A DNA stretch of 64,000 nt from Lachnotalea glycerini (lineage in GTDB: Bacteria > Bacillota > Clostridia > Lachnospirales > Lachnospiraceae), in contig NZ_QICS01000011.1 in the NCBI RefSeq assembly GCF_003201285.1, positions 1-64,000 on the forward strand, read 5' to 3'. Shown piece after piece: positions 21,219 through 28,606 of the stretch (position 1 is the stretch's first letter; every line of letters begins with the position of its first letter). Below the pieces are notes generated by a model. The model made no database searches and was not told the origin of the DNA. It saw only the letters and a program-made list of their open reading frames with translations. Made by a program: the position numbers and the translations under genes.

Positions 21219-22970
21219 TTACTGTCTTATTTTAATGTGAACCTCACGAAGCTGCATTTCTGAAACTTCATTTGGAGCTTGGCACATTAAATCCTGAGCA
21301 TTACCATTCATTGGGAATGGAATAACTTCACGAATATTTTCTTCATTTCTTAAAAGCATAATCATTCGGTCTACACCGGGTGCCATTCCAGCATGTGGTG
21401 GTGCTCCATATTGGAATGCATTATATAGTGCTCCAAACTTCTGCTTTAAGTCCTCTTCTGTATAGCCTGCAATTTCAAAAGCCCTAACCATAATATCAAG
21501 ATTGTGATTTCTTACTGCACCAGAGGATAATTCCACACCGTTGCATACAATATCGTACTGATAAGCAAGTATATCTTGTGGATCCTTTGTATTAAGGGCC
21601 TCTAAACCTCCTTGTGGCATGGAGAATGGATTGTGCGTAAATATTATCTGCTTTGCTTCCTTGTCATACTCAAACATCGGGAAATCATTTACGAAGCAGA
21701 AACGATATGCTTTCTTTTCTAATAAATCTAAGCGATTTCCAAGCTCGGTACGAAGCTGTCCGGCATAAAGTGCTGCACGCTCTTCTTTATCTGCAATAAA
21801 GAAAATGGTATCTCCTGCTTCTAGTCCTGCAATCTCGGCGATTTGATTTTTCATATCATCAGGGATAAATTTATCAATTGGTCCTTTGTAAGTCTTATCC
21901 TCGAGCACTTCCAAATATCCAAGACCTCCCATTCCGATTGAGGTTGCAAATTTAAGAAGCTTTTCATGAAAGCCCTTAGACATTTCTGCATGTACCTTAA
22001 TGGCACGTATTGTTTTTCCGTGAAATGGCTTAAAGGTACATCTTTGGAAGAAGTCAGTTGCATCCACAATTCTCAGCGGATTTCGTAAATCAGGCTTGTC
22101 CGATCCGAATTCTAGCATTGCTTGCTTGTAACTGATGACCGGATATGGCGCGTTAGTTACTTCATAGCCTTCGGGAGCGAATTTCTCAAAGGCAGCAGTT
22201 AGTACTTCTTCTCCAGTGTGAAATACATCTTCTTGTGTTGCAAAACTCATCTCAAAGTCCAATTGATAAAATTCTCCAGGAGAACGGTCTGCTCTTGCAT
22301 CCTCATCACGAAAACAAGGTGCGATCTGAAAGTATTTATCAAAGCCTGACACCATTAAAAGCTGCTTATATTGCTGTGGCGCCTGTGGAAGTGCATAGAA
22401 TTTCCCCTTGAATTTACGAGATGGTACTATATAATCTCTGGCACCTTCCGGTGAGGATGCGCAAAGAATCGGAGTCTGAATTTCTAAAAATCCCATCTCT
22501 GTCATCTTTTGTCTCAAGAAACTGATTACTTGAGAACGGAAAATAATATTGTCTTTCACCTTTTTATTACGAAGGTCTAAGTACCGATGCTTTAAGCGTA
22601 AGTCTTCACGAATTTCCTTTGATGTCATGATTTCAAATGGAAGCTGCTTATAAACCTTTCCCAATACATTCACTGTATGTGCTTCTAATTCTATCGTCCC
22701 CGTAGGAATCTTCGGATTAAAAGTCTCCTCGTCACGAAGCTGAATCATTCCTTCGATTGAGATACAATCTTCTTTGTTGATTCCTTCCAATAAGTCGGTA
22801 TCACGCATAACTACCTGCATCACACCGTACATATCTCTTAAATCAATAAACGAAACACCGCCGTGATCTCTGATATTTTCAACCCAGCCTGCAATTTTTA
22901 ATGTCTGTTTGATATCACTCTCACTAATATGGTCCATTGTCTTGTTACGGTAAATATTTGACGTGTTCAT
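21219..22970 (-). CDS. aspS: Aspartyl-tRNA synthetase
   Basis: A 583-aa class IIb synthetase with an N-terminal OB-fold anticodon-binding domain (VENIRDHGGVSFIDLRD), motif 2 (FRDEDARADR) and motif 3 (GAPPHAGMAPGVDRMIML), plus the bacterial-type insertion domain. ATG start with TTGGAGGAG upstream. Expression is under a T-box leader whose specifier reads best as AAC, the Asn codon. Together with the bacterial-type architecture this suggests a non-discriminating enzyme that also charges tRNA-Asn for later amidation by GatCAB (inference). Confidence 0.97.
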   Translation of the reverse strand: MNTSNIYRNKTMDHISESDIKQTLKIAGWVENIRDHGGVSFIDLRDMYGVMQVVMRDTDLLEGINKEDCISIEGMIQLRDEETFNPKIPTGTIELEAHTVNVLGKVYKQLPFEIMTSKEIREDLRLKHRYLDLRNKKVKDNIIFRSQVISFLRQKMTEMGFLEIQTPILCASSPEGARDYIVPSRKFKGKFYALPQAPQQYKQLLMVSGFDKYFQIAPCFRDEDARADRSPGEFYQLDFEMSFATQEDVFHTGEEVLTAAFEKFAPEGYEVTNAPYPVISYKQAMLEFGSDKPDLRNPLRIVDATDFFQRCTFKPFHGKTIRAIKVHAEMSKGFHEKLLKFATSIGMGGLGYLEVLEDKTYKGPIDKFIPDDMKNQIAEIAGLEAGDTIFFIADKEERAALYAGQLRTELGNRLDLLEKKAYRFCFVNDFPMFEYDKEAKQIIFTHNPFSMPQGGLEALNTKDPQDILAYQYDIVCNGVELSSGAVRNHNLDIMVRAFEIAGYTEEDLKQKFGALYNAFQYGAPPHAGMAPGVDRMIMLLRNEENIREVIPFPMNGNAQDLMCQAPNEVSEMQLREVHIKIRQ

Positions 22971-23012
22971 AAATTCTCCTCCAAGTTAATGAATATTTCC
23001 TATTATTATAAA

Positions 23013-23121
23013 GTGCCTGCGGCACTTCTGCTCCCAGGCTCCTCATTGTTAAGGAGCGCAGGTATTTTCCAGCGCCGAATGCTGTCACGCAGTGACTTTT
23101 TCCACTTACATTCGTGTGCAT
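23013..23121 (-). repeat. Structured intergenic repeat, copy 1 (aspS leader)
   Basis: About 108 bases matching 32181-32289 in the same orientation with many substitutions. As RNA on the minus strand it folds into GAATG...CATTC enclosing GTCAC-tgc-GTGAC, then CCTGCG...CGCAGG enclosing CTCCT...AGGAG, with GTGCC/GGCAC at the end. It lies between the T-box terminator and the aspS Shine-Dalgarno. A further inverted repeat ATTTCATAGGAA/TTCCTATGAAAT (23131-23187) borders it on the upstream side. Confidence 0.75.
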
Positions 23122-23184
23122 TGTATTTTTATTTCATAGGAACTAATACTTTATACGTTACCAAAACAAGATCCTTCCTATGAA

Positions 23185-23230
23185 ATAAAAAAACTGTTCA
23201 TCCAAAACGAAACGTTCAGGACGAACAGTT
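23185..23230 (-). terminator. T-box intrinsic terminator
   Basis: A 12-bp stem with one G-T pair, then seven T on the minus strand. This is the regulated terminator of the T-box. Confidence 0.9.
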
Positions 23231-23485
23231 AAATGTCCGCGGTACCACCTGATTTACTGATAAACAGTCACTCATTGGTTCTTACAAAAAACCTGCTGTT
23301 TCTCGCACAGTCTGCGGCTTACCTACTAATCTGAAAATTCAATCTTGTAATTCAACAAAATTGAATCCTAATGTTTGGCTTGCAGCTGTTAAAGTGTTAT
23401 TCACGCAAATTCACTTTATGAAGTTCTCACTATCCCTCACTCACTGGAAACGATAATTTGCACTACTTCTCTTCGTCATCGCTAT
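23185..23485 (-). ncRNA. T-box riboswitch leader of aspS
   Basis: A full T-box arrangement on the minus strand. The antiterminator core AGGTGGTACCGCGG is at 23250-23237, followed by an intrinsic terminator AACTGTTCGTCC...GGATGAACAGTT (23230-23192) and a run of T (23191-23185). Near the 5' end the Stem I motif GATGACGAAGAGAAGTAG is present. The upper Stem I helix UGCAAAUU/AAUUUGCG (23462-23455 with 23411-23404) closes onto a specifier loop reading UGAAU-AAC-AC, giving AAC (23398-23396), the Asn codon, as the likely specifier. No GAC (Asp) occurs at that position. Uncharged cognate tRNA should stabilise the antiterminator. Confidence 0.9.
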
Positions 23486-23491
23486 TTTCAA

Positions 23492-23520
23492 ATTATATAA
23501 TACTGCCATGAAGTTGTCAA
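23492..23520 (-). promoter_or_regulatory. Consensus promoter of the aspS T-box transcript
   Basis: TTGACA (23520-23515), 17 bases, TATAAT (23497-23492): a perfect match to the sigma-A consensus. Confidence 0.9.
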
Positions 23521-23564
23521 CGGCTATTACGCCTGTATTGCTATCTTTGGCTGATTTAATAGAA

Positions 23565-24146
23565 TTAACTGCAAAAACCTAAAATTCCCAAGCAAAGCAC
23601 AAGCAAAGCTGATATCACTTCAAGATATTTGGATATTTTGCCGGTGTGGATTAAATTTCCCAAAACACTCCCCCCCCGGATAAATATAAAGCTTGCAACT
23701 GCGCATAAAAATGAGGTCAAAAAGCTTGGCATTCCTGTAATTCCTGCACCAACTCCCATACCAATATTATTAATACAGAGCAGGATTCCAATTACTAAAG
23801 ATTCTCTTAATTCGATTACACTTGAGTGGTCTGTATCTACAATTGCAGGATTCTCTGTCAAATCCTGTATTTTTCCTTTTTGGGGAAAAAAAGTACTTTT
23901 TAACATATAAACAGCAAGACCGATCAGTACAGCTCCACCTATCATATCAGACTGATGTGTAGAAAGAAATGAATTGATTAATCTTCCAAATTGCATGGAT
24001 AAAAATGTTCCTATGCAGGTAACTAAAGCTATATAAAGATTAGATATATTATTAATTCTTATCTTTTTTAAACCATAATTAAAGCCTATGATAAAACTAT
24101 CCGCTGTGGAGGCAAATATAATGATTATTAATTTGACAAGATACAT
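23565..24146 (-). CDS. ytaF: Sporulation membrane protein YtaF (MntP-like fold)
   Basis: A 193-aa integral membrane protein with about six helices in two repeats. Each half has the small-residue/Asp motif of the MntP/YtaF superfamily (ASTADSFIIGFNYG near residue 12; GILLCINNIGMGVGAGITG near 135). YtaF is a known sporulation-linked membrane protein of Bacillus and clostridia whose biochemical role is unclear; related MntP proteins export Mn2+. ATG start preceded by GGTGAG. It follows the rhodanese-TtcA gene by 68 bases on the same strand. Confidence 0.8.
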   Translation of the reverse strand: MYLVKLIIIIFASTADSFIIGFNYGLKKIRINNISNLYIALVTCIGTFLSMQFGRLINSFLSTHQSDMIGGAVLIGLAVYMLKSTFFPQKGKIQDLTENPAIVDTDHSSVIELRESLVIGILLCINNIGMGVGAGITGMPSFLTSFLCAVASFIFIRGGSVLGNLIHTGKISKYLEVISALLVLCLGILGFCS

Positions 24147-24214
24147 TGAATCTCACCATACTTTTATTCAAAATCTATATTATGATAAAAGTAAGTAAAA
24201 GGTTATGTGACTTG

Positions 24215-25366
24215 TTAATCATTTTCATCCTGTAAAAAACTTTTGTCATAGTTTTCCAAAAAATGATGTTTTTCTCCATGTTCTTTATAGGCGATAACCG
24301 TACTCAAGTTTACATTTTCTACGCTTCTGAATATATTGCTCTCAATATAAGGATTGAATTTTTTTAGGTTTGCAATCAAATTCTTGATCTCTATTCGTTT
24401 TGAAACCGAGCTTTGATCGTCACGACAGGTCGTACATGTATCGGTAAAGCGACAGGCACATTGGATGAAATACAAATCATTATAATCTCTCCAACACTTA
24501 ATGTCCTCCTCACGAATCAGATACATAGGACGTATCAGCTCCATACCCTCAAAATTCGTACTGTGAAGCTTTGGCATCATGGTTTGAATCTGTGCTCCAT
24601 ACAACATTCCCATTAATATCGTTTCTATGACATCATCATAGTGATGTCCCAGTGCAATCTTATTACATCCAAGCTCCTTTGCCTTGCTATAAAGATGTCC
24701 TCTTCTCATTCTGGCGCATAAATAGCAGGGAGATTTTTCAATTTCATACACTGCTTCAAAAATATTTGTTTCAAAAATAGTAATTGGTATATTCAAAAGC
24801 TTGGCATTTTTTTCAATCACCTGTCTGTTAGTTTCATTATAACCAGGATCCATGACCAAGAACTCTACCTCGAAAGAAAATTTGTTGTAGCGCTTAAGCT
24901 CCTGAAATAATTTAGCCATCAGCATAGAATCCTTACCGCCTGATATACAGACCGCAATTTTATCTCCCTCTTTTACAAGCTCATATTCCCTCACCGCTTT
25001 GGTAAATTTACTCATGATGTCCTTGTGAAATTTCTTTTGGATACTCTTTTCTATTTCCTCGCAGCGTTTGTCCTCCTTGAAGCTCTCAAGCAGCCATTTA
25101 CCATAACCGCCCTCCAGATTATAAGCATCATAACCCCTTTTTGAAAGCTCCTTAGCGGCGTCACTACTGATGATACCTTTCATACAATAAAGAATTAATT
25201 TCTTATCCTTAGATAACTTATCAGATTCTAACAATTCATCCTGTTTTATATTGACAGCACCCGGTATAAAGCCATGAGAATAGGCAATGCTGTCTCTCAT
25301 ATCAATTAACTGATATTCCTCTTGTAACAATTTCATCTGTTCTATTGTAATATTTAATGTGCTCAT
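24215..25366 (-). CDS. Rhodanese fused to a TtcA-type tRNA-thiolation ATPase
   Basis: A 383-aa fusion. Residues 1-90 are a rhodanese domain with its persulfide cysteine in LYCMKG near residue 62. From about 125 follows an N-type ATP pyrophosphatase of the TtcA family with the PP-loop CISGGKDS near 143. The cysteines CYLC near 212 and CACRFTDTCTTC near 300 suit an Fe-S cluster or zinc site. Family members activate a tRNA base with ATP and insert sulfur (2-thiocytidine at position 32 for TtcA). The attached rhodanese could hand over the sulfur directly. ATG with GGAGTG upstream. Confidence 0.85.
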   Translation of the reverse strand: MSTLNITIEQMKLLQEEYQLIDMRDSIAYSHGFIPGAVNIKQDELLESDKLSKDKKLILYCMKGIISSDAAKELSKRGYDAYNLEGGYGKWLLESFKEDKRCEEIEKSIQKKFHKDIMSKFTKAVREYELVKEGDKIAVCISGGKDSMLMAKLFQELKRYNKFSFEVEFLVMDPGYNETNRQVIEKNAKLLNIPITIFETNIFEAVYEIEKSPCYLCARMRRGHLYSKAKELGCNKIALGHHYDDVIETILMGMLYGAQIQTMMPKLHSTNFEGMELIRPMYLIREEDIKCWRDYNDLYFIQCACRFTDTCTTCRDDQSSVSKRIEIKNLIANLKKFNPYIESNIFRSVENVNLSTVIAYKEHGEKHHFLENYDKSFLQDEND

Positions 25367-25489
25367 TGTTCACTCCATCATTTACATTTATACATATATG
25401 CAATGATTATACTAAGAAAAGCATATTTACGCAATTCTTCTTTTTTATGGACGATGATATATTACGTTTACAAGAAAAATGATAGATGA

Positions 25490-25822
25490 TATTTTGATTT
25501 TGAAGTATTAATAAATAATTATCCATATGAAAAAAATTCTTTTAATGCTATTTTAGAGTTGATACTAGAGATATTAAATAGTAATGCTAAAACTATTAGA
25601 ATAAACAAAGAGGACAAGCCTATTGAAGTTGTAAAAAGCAGATTATTAAAGCTTAATTATTCGCATATTCAATATGTGCAATCAGAAATTTCTAACCAAA
25701 CGGAGATTATTAAAAACAAGAGCGCTTATCTTATTAATAGCTTATACAATTCCTATACAAAAATGGACATTCACTTTACTAATTTAGTAAGGCACAATAT
25801 GTATGAAAACGATAAAGAATAA
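25490..25822 (+). pseudogene. C-terminal fragment of a RepA-type replication protein (DUF6017)
   Basis: The reading frame is open from about 25490. It matches my recollection of the conserved C-terminal DUF6017 domain of plasmid/ICE replication initiators: KTIRINKEDKPIEVVKSRLL, LNYSHIQYV, then a terminal NMYEN. No start codon with a ribosome site fits and a stop lies just upstream at 25487, so this is a remnant. The matching N-terminal part lies about 3 kb away at 28775, so the gene has been split. The original-looking terminator follows. Confidence 0.7.
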
Positions 25823-25831
25823 TATACATAG

Positions 25832-25856
25832 ACCATCAACGAATCATGTTGATGGT
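25832..25856 (+). terminator. Terminator of the repA fragment
   Basis: ACCATCAAC, 7-base loop, GTTGATGGT, then TATTTTTAT. Confidence 0.85.
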
Positions 25857-25908
25857 TATTTTTATGGTTTTATCTTGGCTGAATAAGCAAAGCGTGTAAG
25901 CTCAAAAA

Positions 25909-25929
25909 ACCACACGTCAAACGTGTGGT
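25909..25929 (-). terminator. Terminator of the small XRE gene
   Basis: On the minus strand ACCACACGT-TTG-ACGTGTGGT followed by TTTTTTG, 80 bases past the XRE stop. Confidence 0.85.
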
Positions 25930-26007
25930 CATGATATTGGCTGCAACTTACTTCATCTCTAAGCCATTTAAGACAACTTATGTTTTTACCTTTCTTTTGT
26001 CTTTTAT

Positions 26008-26223
26008 TTAAAGAAGAAAGTTACTATCGTCAATATATAAAATTATATCTTCTACGCTGCAATTCAAAATTTTACAAAATTGATCTATTGTATTTGTTGT
26101 GATAGGTAATCCTTTTCTCATACGATAAAGCGTGCCATTGCTGATATTAAACTTATTAATCAAGGCATATGTTGTTACGTTTTTATTTTTCAAGGTCTGC
26201 CAAAAAGGGTCATAGTTAATCAT
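26008..26223 (-). CDS. Small XRE-family regulator
   Basis: A 71-aa single-domain Cro/C1-type HTH protein starting MINYDPFWQ. The HTH covers TTYALINKFNISNGTLYRMR; the family tail (CKILNCSVEDII) is intact. An open frame extends 24 codons further upstream, but AAGGAGG at about 26232-26238 points to the ATG at 26223, with an 11-base spacing that is slightly long. Such proteins are common autoregulators of mobile elements. Direct repeats in its upstream region may be its operator. Confidence 0.8.
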   Translation of the reverse strand: MINYDPFWQTLKNKNVTTYALINKFNISNGTLYRMRKGLPITTNTIDQFCKILNCSVEDIILYIDDSNFLL

Positions 26224-26275
26224 AATTTTTAATACCTCCTTGACAAAATTATGATTTATGACTATTATATTGTAT

Positions 26276-26302
26276 ATTGCTAATATATAAGCCATTGCTA
26301 AT
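26276..26302. repeat. Direct repeat upstream of the XRE gene
   Basis: ATTGCTAAT occurs at 26276-26284 and 26294-26302, an 18-base period. With the XRE promoter nearby this is a plausible operator. Confidence 0.4.
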
Positions 26303-26404
26303 AATTTAGCCTTATTAGTTAGTAATATACATTAATTAATTCTCTTTTTATTCACCCCCCCTCTTTTTAAAAATAGAATCAATTAAATAATTCCTTTATA
26401 GGTT

Positions 26405-26437
26405 AAAAGAACTGCAAATGTATATTGCAGTTCTTTT
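26405..26437. terminator. Orphan bidirectional terminator
   Basis: AAAAGAACTGCAA, 7-base loop, TTGCAGTTCTTTT. No intact gene ends here; it probably belonged to a lost gene of the element. Confidence 0.75.
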
Positions 26438-26515
26438 ATTGAAATTTTACTATTTAATTACGATAGATTTTCGTTACGTTGCTTGGAATTTGCTTATTAT
26501 TCATTGCTAAAATGA

Positions 26516-26674
26516 AAAGTAAAGTGTTGTCTAATAAGTGAGAGTAGATCAGAGCAAGTAATACCACTAATCAGACCCGAAGAATTTGCAAATTTAAAAT
26601 GACCTATTCTTTTAGCGTCTGGATTATATCCAATACAATTGGACTTAGCTTTTTGGGATATAGAAAAGTTTTAA
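26516..26674 (+). pseudogene. Possible remnant of a conjugative coupling protein C-terminus
   Basis: One frame, interrupted only by an in-frame TGA at 26600, reads ISESRSEQVIPLIRPEEFAN, then ILLASGLYPIQLDL and FWDIEKF, and stops at 26674 just before a terminator. The Ser/Arg-rich stretch, a proline-rich RPEE segment, a hydrophobic strand and an aromatic tail resemble the C-terminal end of VirD4/TraG-type proteins. It has no start codon or ribosome site. The family assignment is tentative; that it is a decayed coding remnant is more secure. Confidence 0.35.
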
Positions 26675-26679
26675 TTAAT

Positions 26680-26704
26680 AAAAAGAGCCTATATTGCTCT
26701 TTTT
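26680..26704 (+). terminator. Terminator after the remnant
   Basis: AAAAAGAGC, 7-base loop, GCTCTTTTT. Confidence 0.85.
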
Positions 26705-26751
26705 ATTAACTTTTTTCTATTGCTTACTATATTATAAATATTACTTATATG

Positions 26752-26779
26752 TTGACAAAATTAGTCAGCTAAGTATATA
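26752..26779 (+). promoter_or_regulatory. Promoter of the small peptide / secreted protein operon
   Basis: TTGACA (26752-26757), 16 bases, TATATA (26774-26779), about 39 bases before the first small ORF. Confidence 0.6.
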
Positions 26780-26817
26780 GTTATAATTATTTAAAATAAT
26801 ATGTTAGGAGGGAAAGT

Positions 26818-26919
26818 ATGAAAATAAATATTAAAAAAATTATAATTTTAATAATATTAGTACTATTAATTTTTGTAGCATTTGTTTTTATAAATAATTA
26901 TGCTGTGCGGATTACATAA
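26818..26919 (+). CDS. 33-aa membrane peptide, copy A
   Basis: ATG with AGGAGGGAAAGT immediately upstream. The peptide starts MKINIKK, continues with a single hydrophobic helix (about residues 8-25) and ends NNYAVRIT. Ribosome site, start and frame are conserved in a second copy at 28044, which supports real translation. The promoter-proximal position before a secreted protein gene suggests a shared transcript. It could be a small membrane toxin, an immunity peptide or a translation leader; nothing in the sequence decides. Confidence 0.6.
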   Translation: MKINIKKIIILIILVLLIFVAFVFINNYAVRIT

Positions 26920-26971
26920 TTTTTTAATAAAAAACAAAATAAATAATTTATAAATAATGGAGGATATTAAA

Positions 26972-27748
26972 TTGAAAAAATTTATATCATTTTTTTTAAC
27001 AGTAATAATGATAAGCTTACCAGTTATACCAAGTATGGCTACAACAACTACTACAACTTTATCAAGAAACAAGAAAAATAGTATTGAAAAAATCATTACT
27101 AATACACCATATGAACAAAGGGAAGACAGTCTTAAAAATTTATTAAATTCAACCAATAAAACAGCAAACATTACTTCTTCACTTAAAAGTAATACAAGTA
27201 ATGTTAATGAAGAAGATATTACTTATATTGAAGCTCAGGTAGATGAAGTTGTTGATATTGATGAAGATACTTCTATTGTGTTTTTTGCATCAGGTGATTT
27301 TCTTGTATATGATACTGTAAATACTGTAGATGTGCCTGTTATGTCAAATATGTGTGCTGCAAATTCTATAAATGCTAATAAAAAAGCTTCGTCAAATACT
27401 TCAACTGTAAAGTCAGTAGCTTCAGCATATAATGTATTAGGTTATGTTGTATTAGAAGTATGGGCGGAAGGATATTTCTCTTATAATGGTTCTTCTACAC
27501 CAACTCCGTACATGGTAGATTATGATTATGCGAAATATGGTGTTTTAAATGCATGGAACGTAGATAATTGGAAAGGTAGCACTAGTACCAATGATTCTAA
27601 TAAAACTGCACAATTTAAAGCTTCTGGTACATTTGGATGGGGACTTACATGGCAAGACAACCATTGGAACATGCAAACTTATACCATAACAGTTGGGTAT
27701 AAATGTACTAAAGCAGGAAAAACTCAAAGTATAAAAAGTGGAATCTAA
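26972..27748 (+). CDS. Secreted protein of unknown function
   Basis: About 258 aa. The TTG at 26972 is preferred because GGAGG lies eight bases upstream; the ATG at 26957 overlaps that ribosome site. A classical signal peptide (KKFISFFLTVIMISLPVIPS, then MA) is followed by a Thr/Ser/Asn-rich spacer, an acidic segment (DEVVDIDEDTS) and an aromatic beta-rich C-terminal half with AYNVLGYVVLEVWAEGYFSY and a Gly/Trp patch (FGWGLTWQDNHWN). Two cysteines are present. I do not recognise a family. It lies in the decayed mobile element between the twin 33-aa membrane peptides, so a bacteriocin-like or host-interaction role is possible but unproven. Confidence 0.75.
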   Translation: MKKFISFFLTVIMISLPVIPSMATTTTTTLSRNKKNSIEKIITNTPYEQREDSLKNLLNSTNKTANITSSLKSNTSNVNEEDITYIEAQVDEVVDIDEDTSIVFFASGDFLVYDTVNTVDVPVMSNMCAANSINANKKASSNTSTVKSVASAYNVLGYVVLEVWAEGYFSYNGSSTPTPYMVDYDYAKYGVLNAWNVDNWKGSTSTNDSNKTAQFKASGTFGWGLTWQDNHWNMQTYTITVGYKCTKAGKTQSIKSGI

Positions 27749-27829
27749 TATTTCTAAACTAACAACTCCGTAGAGTATACTCTAATTATGCAATTCAACA
27801 AATTGCCCTCTTTCTCAACTTAAAGTTTT

Positions 27830-27851
27830 GTTACTTTTGTACAAAAGTAAC
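27830..27851. repeat. 22-bp perfect palindrome
   Basis: GTTACTTTTGT followed directly by ACAAAAGTAAC, without loop or T tract. It is more like a DNA-binding or cruciform site than a terminator. Confidence 0.6.
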
Positions 27852-27856
27852 TCAAT

Positions 27857-27896
27857 ATTAGTTATGTACGACCCTATCGGGTCATACATAACTAAT
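27857..27896. repeat. Long hairpin downstream of the secreted protein gene
   Basis: ATTAGTTATGTA, C, GACCC, loop TATC, GGGTC, A, TACATAACTAAT: 17 paired bases with one mismatch. No T tract follows. Together with the adjacent palindrome it may be a processing, transfer or excision site of the element. Confidence 0.6.
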
Positions 27897-27961
27897 GTCA
27901 CGCTCTCCGAGGGTCTGCAACACTTATGATGACTAAAATATTATTTTACAAAATTAGTTGT

Positions 27962-27989
27962 TTGCATTTATAGTTGTCTATGTTATAAT
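27962..27989 (+). promoter_or_regulatory. Promoter of membrane peptide copy B
   Basis: TTGCAT (27962-27967), 16 bases, TATAAT (27984-27989) with an extended -10 TG. Confidence 0.6.
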
Positions 27990-28043
27990 TAATTTCAATT
28001 TTATGGATTTCTATAATTTAATATTTTATTTAGGAGGGAAAGT

Positions 28044-28145
28044 ATGAAAATAAATATTAAAAAAATTATAATTTTTATAATATTAGTACTATTAATTTTT
28101 ATTGCATTCGTTTTTTTAAATAATCATGTTGTACGGTTTACATGA
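28044..28145 (+). CDS. 33-aa membrane peptide, copy B
   Basis: Same length and same ribosome site (AGGAGGGAAAGT) as copy A. It starts MKINIKKIII, has a hydrophobic helix and ends NNHVVRFT. It differs from copy A at a handful of residues, mostly conservative (L/F, V/I, I/L, Y/H, A/V, I/F), while the DNA outside the frame diverges quickly, which suggests selection on the peptide. It has its own promoter and no secreted protein gene behind it. Confidence 0.6.
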   Translation: MKINIKKIIIFIILVLLIFIAFVFLNNHVVRFT

Positions 28146-28206
28146 TTATAAAAAAAACAAATAGTAAATGATAAATAGGTAATTGAAAAATGTTTTTATC
28201 AGTTAC

Positions 28207-28215
28207 TGTGGATAA
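28207..28215 (-). promoter_or_regulatory. DnaA box
   Basis: TTATCCACA on the minus strand, identical to the DnaA-box consensus. Confidence 0.55.
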
Positions 28216-28416
28216 CTTTCCTCTATATAAGGAGAGAAAAAAGGTCATTATTCAGAATTGTTTCTGAATTGACATAGATCATCAGATTTTGGGCGTAATC
28301 CAATCTATCTTATCAAAAAATAAATTTCAATAATTTTTGTTAATTAATTTATATTACTTTATTACTTTTCTCAAAGCACTTATTTTATGCTATTTACAAC
28401 AAGAATATATGTTCTC

Positions 28417-28455
28417 CCTATGGTACGACAGACCATTGCCTATGGTACGACAGAC
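28417..28455 (+). repeat. Iteron-like direct repeats
   Basis: CCTATGGTACGACAGAC at 28417-28433 and 28439-28455, two exact 17-bp copies with a 22-base period (about two helical turns), upstream of the RepA-type pseudogene. Confidence 0.65.
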
Positions 28456-28606
28456 TATATAACTATATTCATTTAATTATATTCATTTGAACTACATTCA
28501 ATCAATCTATCATGATAGAGTAGATTTGACTAATAACGCAATTATTTAAAAATGCAAATGCGTTGTCGATGATATAATACTTATAAAAATATTAGGAGTA
28601 GATATT

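Larger units (their letters stand above)
28146..28606. other. Replication-origin-like intergenic stretch
   Basis: About 460 bases without a gene, holding a perfect DnaA box, two iteron-like 17-bp direct repeats and AT-rich DNA, just upstream of RHH and RepA-type genes. This is the usual layout of a plasmid origin. Confidence 0.5.

Noticed and set aside
22989-23183. 64-aa plus-strand frame in the aspS leader
   Set aside because: It runs through the structured repeat antisense to the leader RNA and has no ribosome site.
26866-27171. 101-aa open frame on the minus strand across the secreted protein gene
   Set aside because: It is antisense to a gene with signal peptide and ribosome site, has no Shine-Dalgarno, and is low-complexity from the AT-rich complement.
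28417-28455. CRISPR array
   Set aside because: Only two repeats with a 5-base spacer; the layout fits iterons and there are no cas genes.
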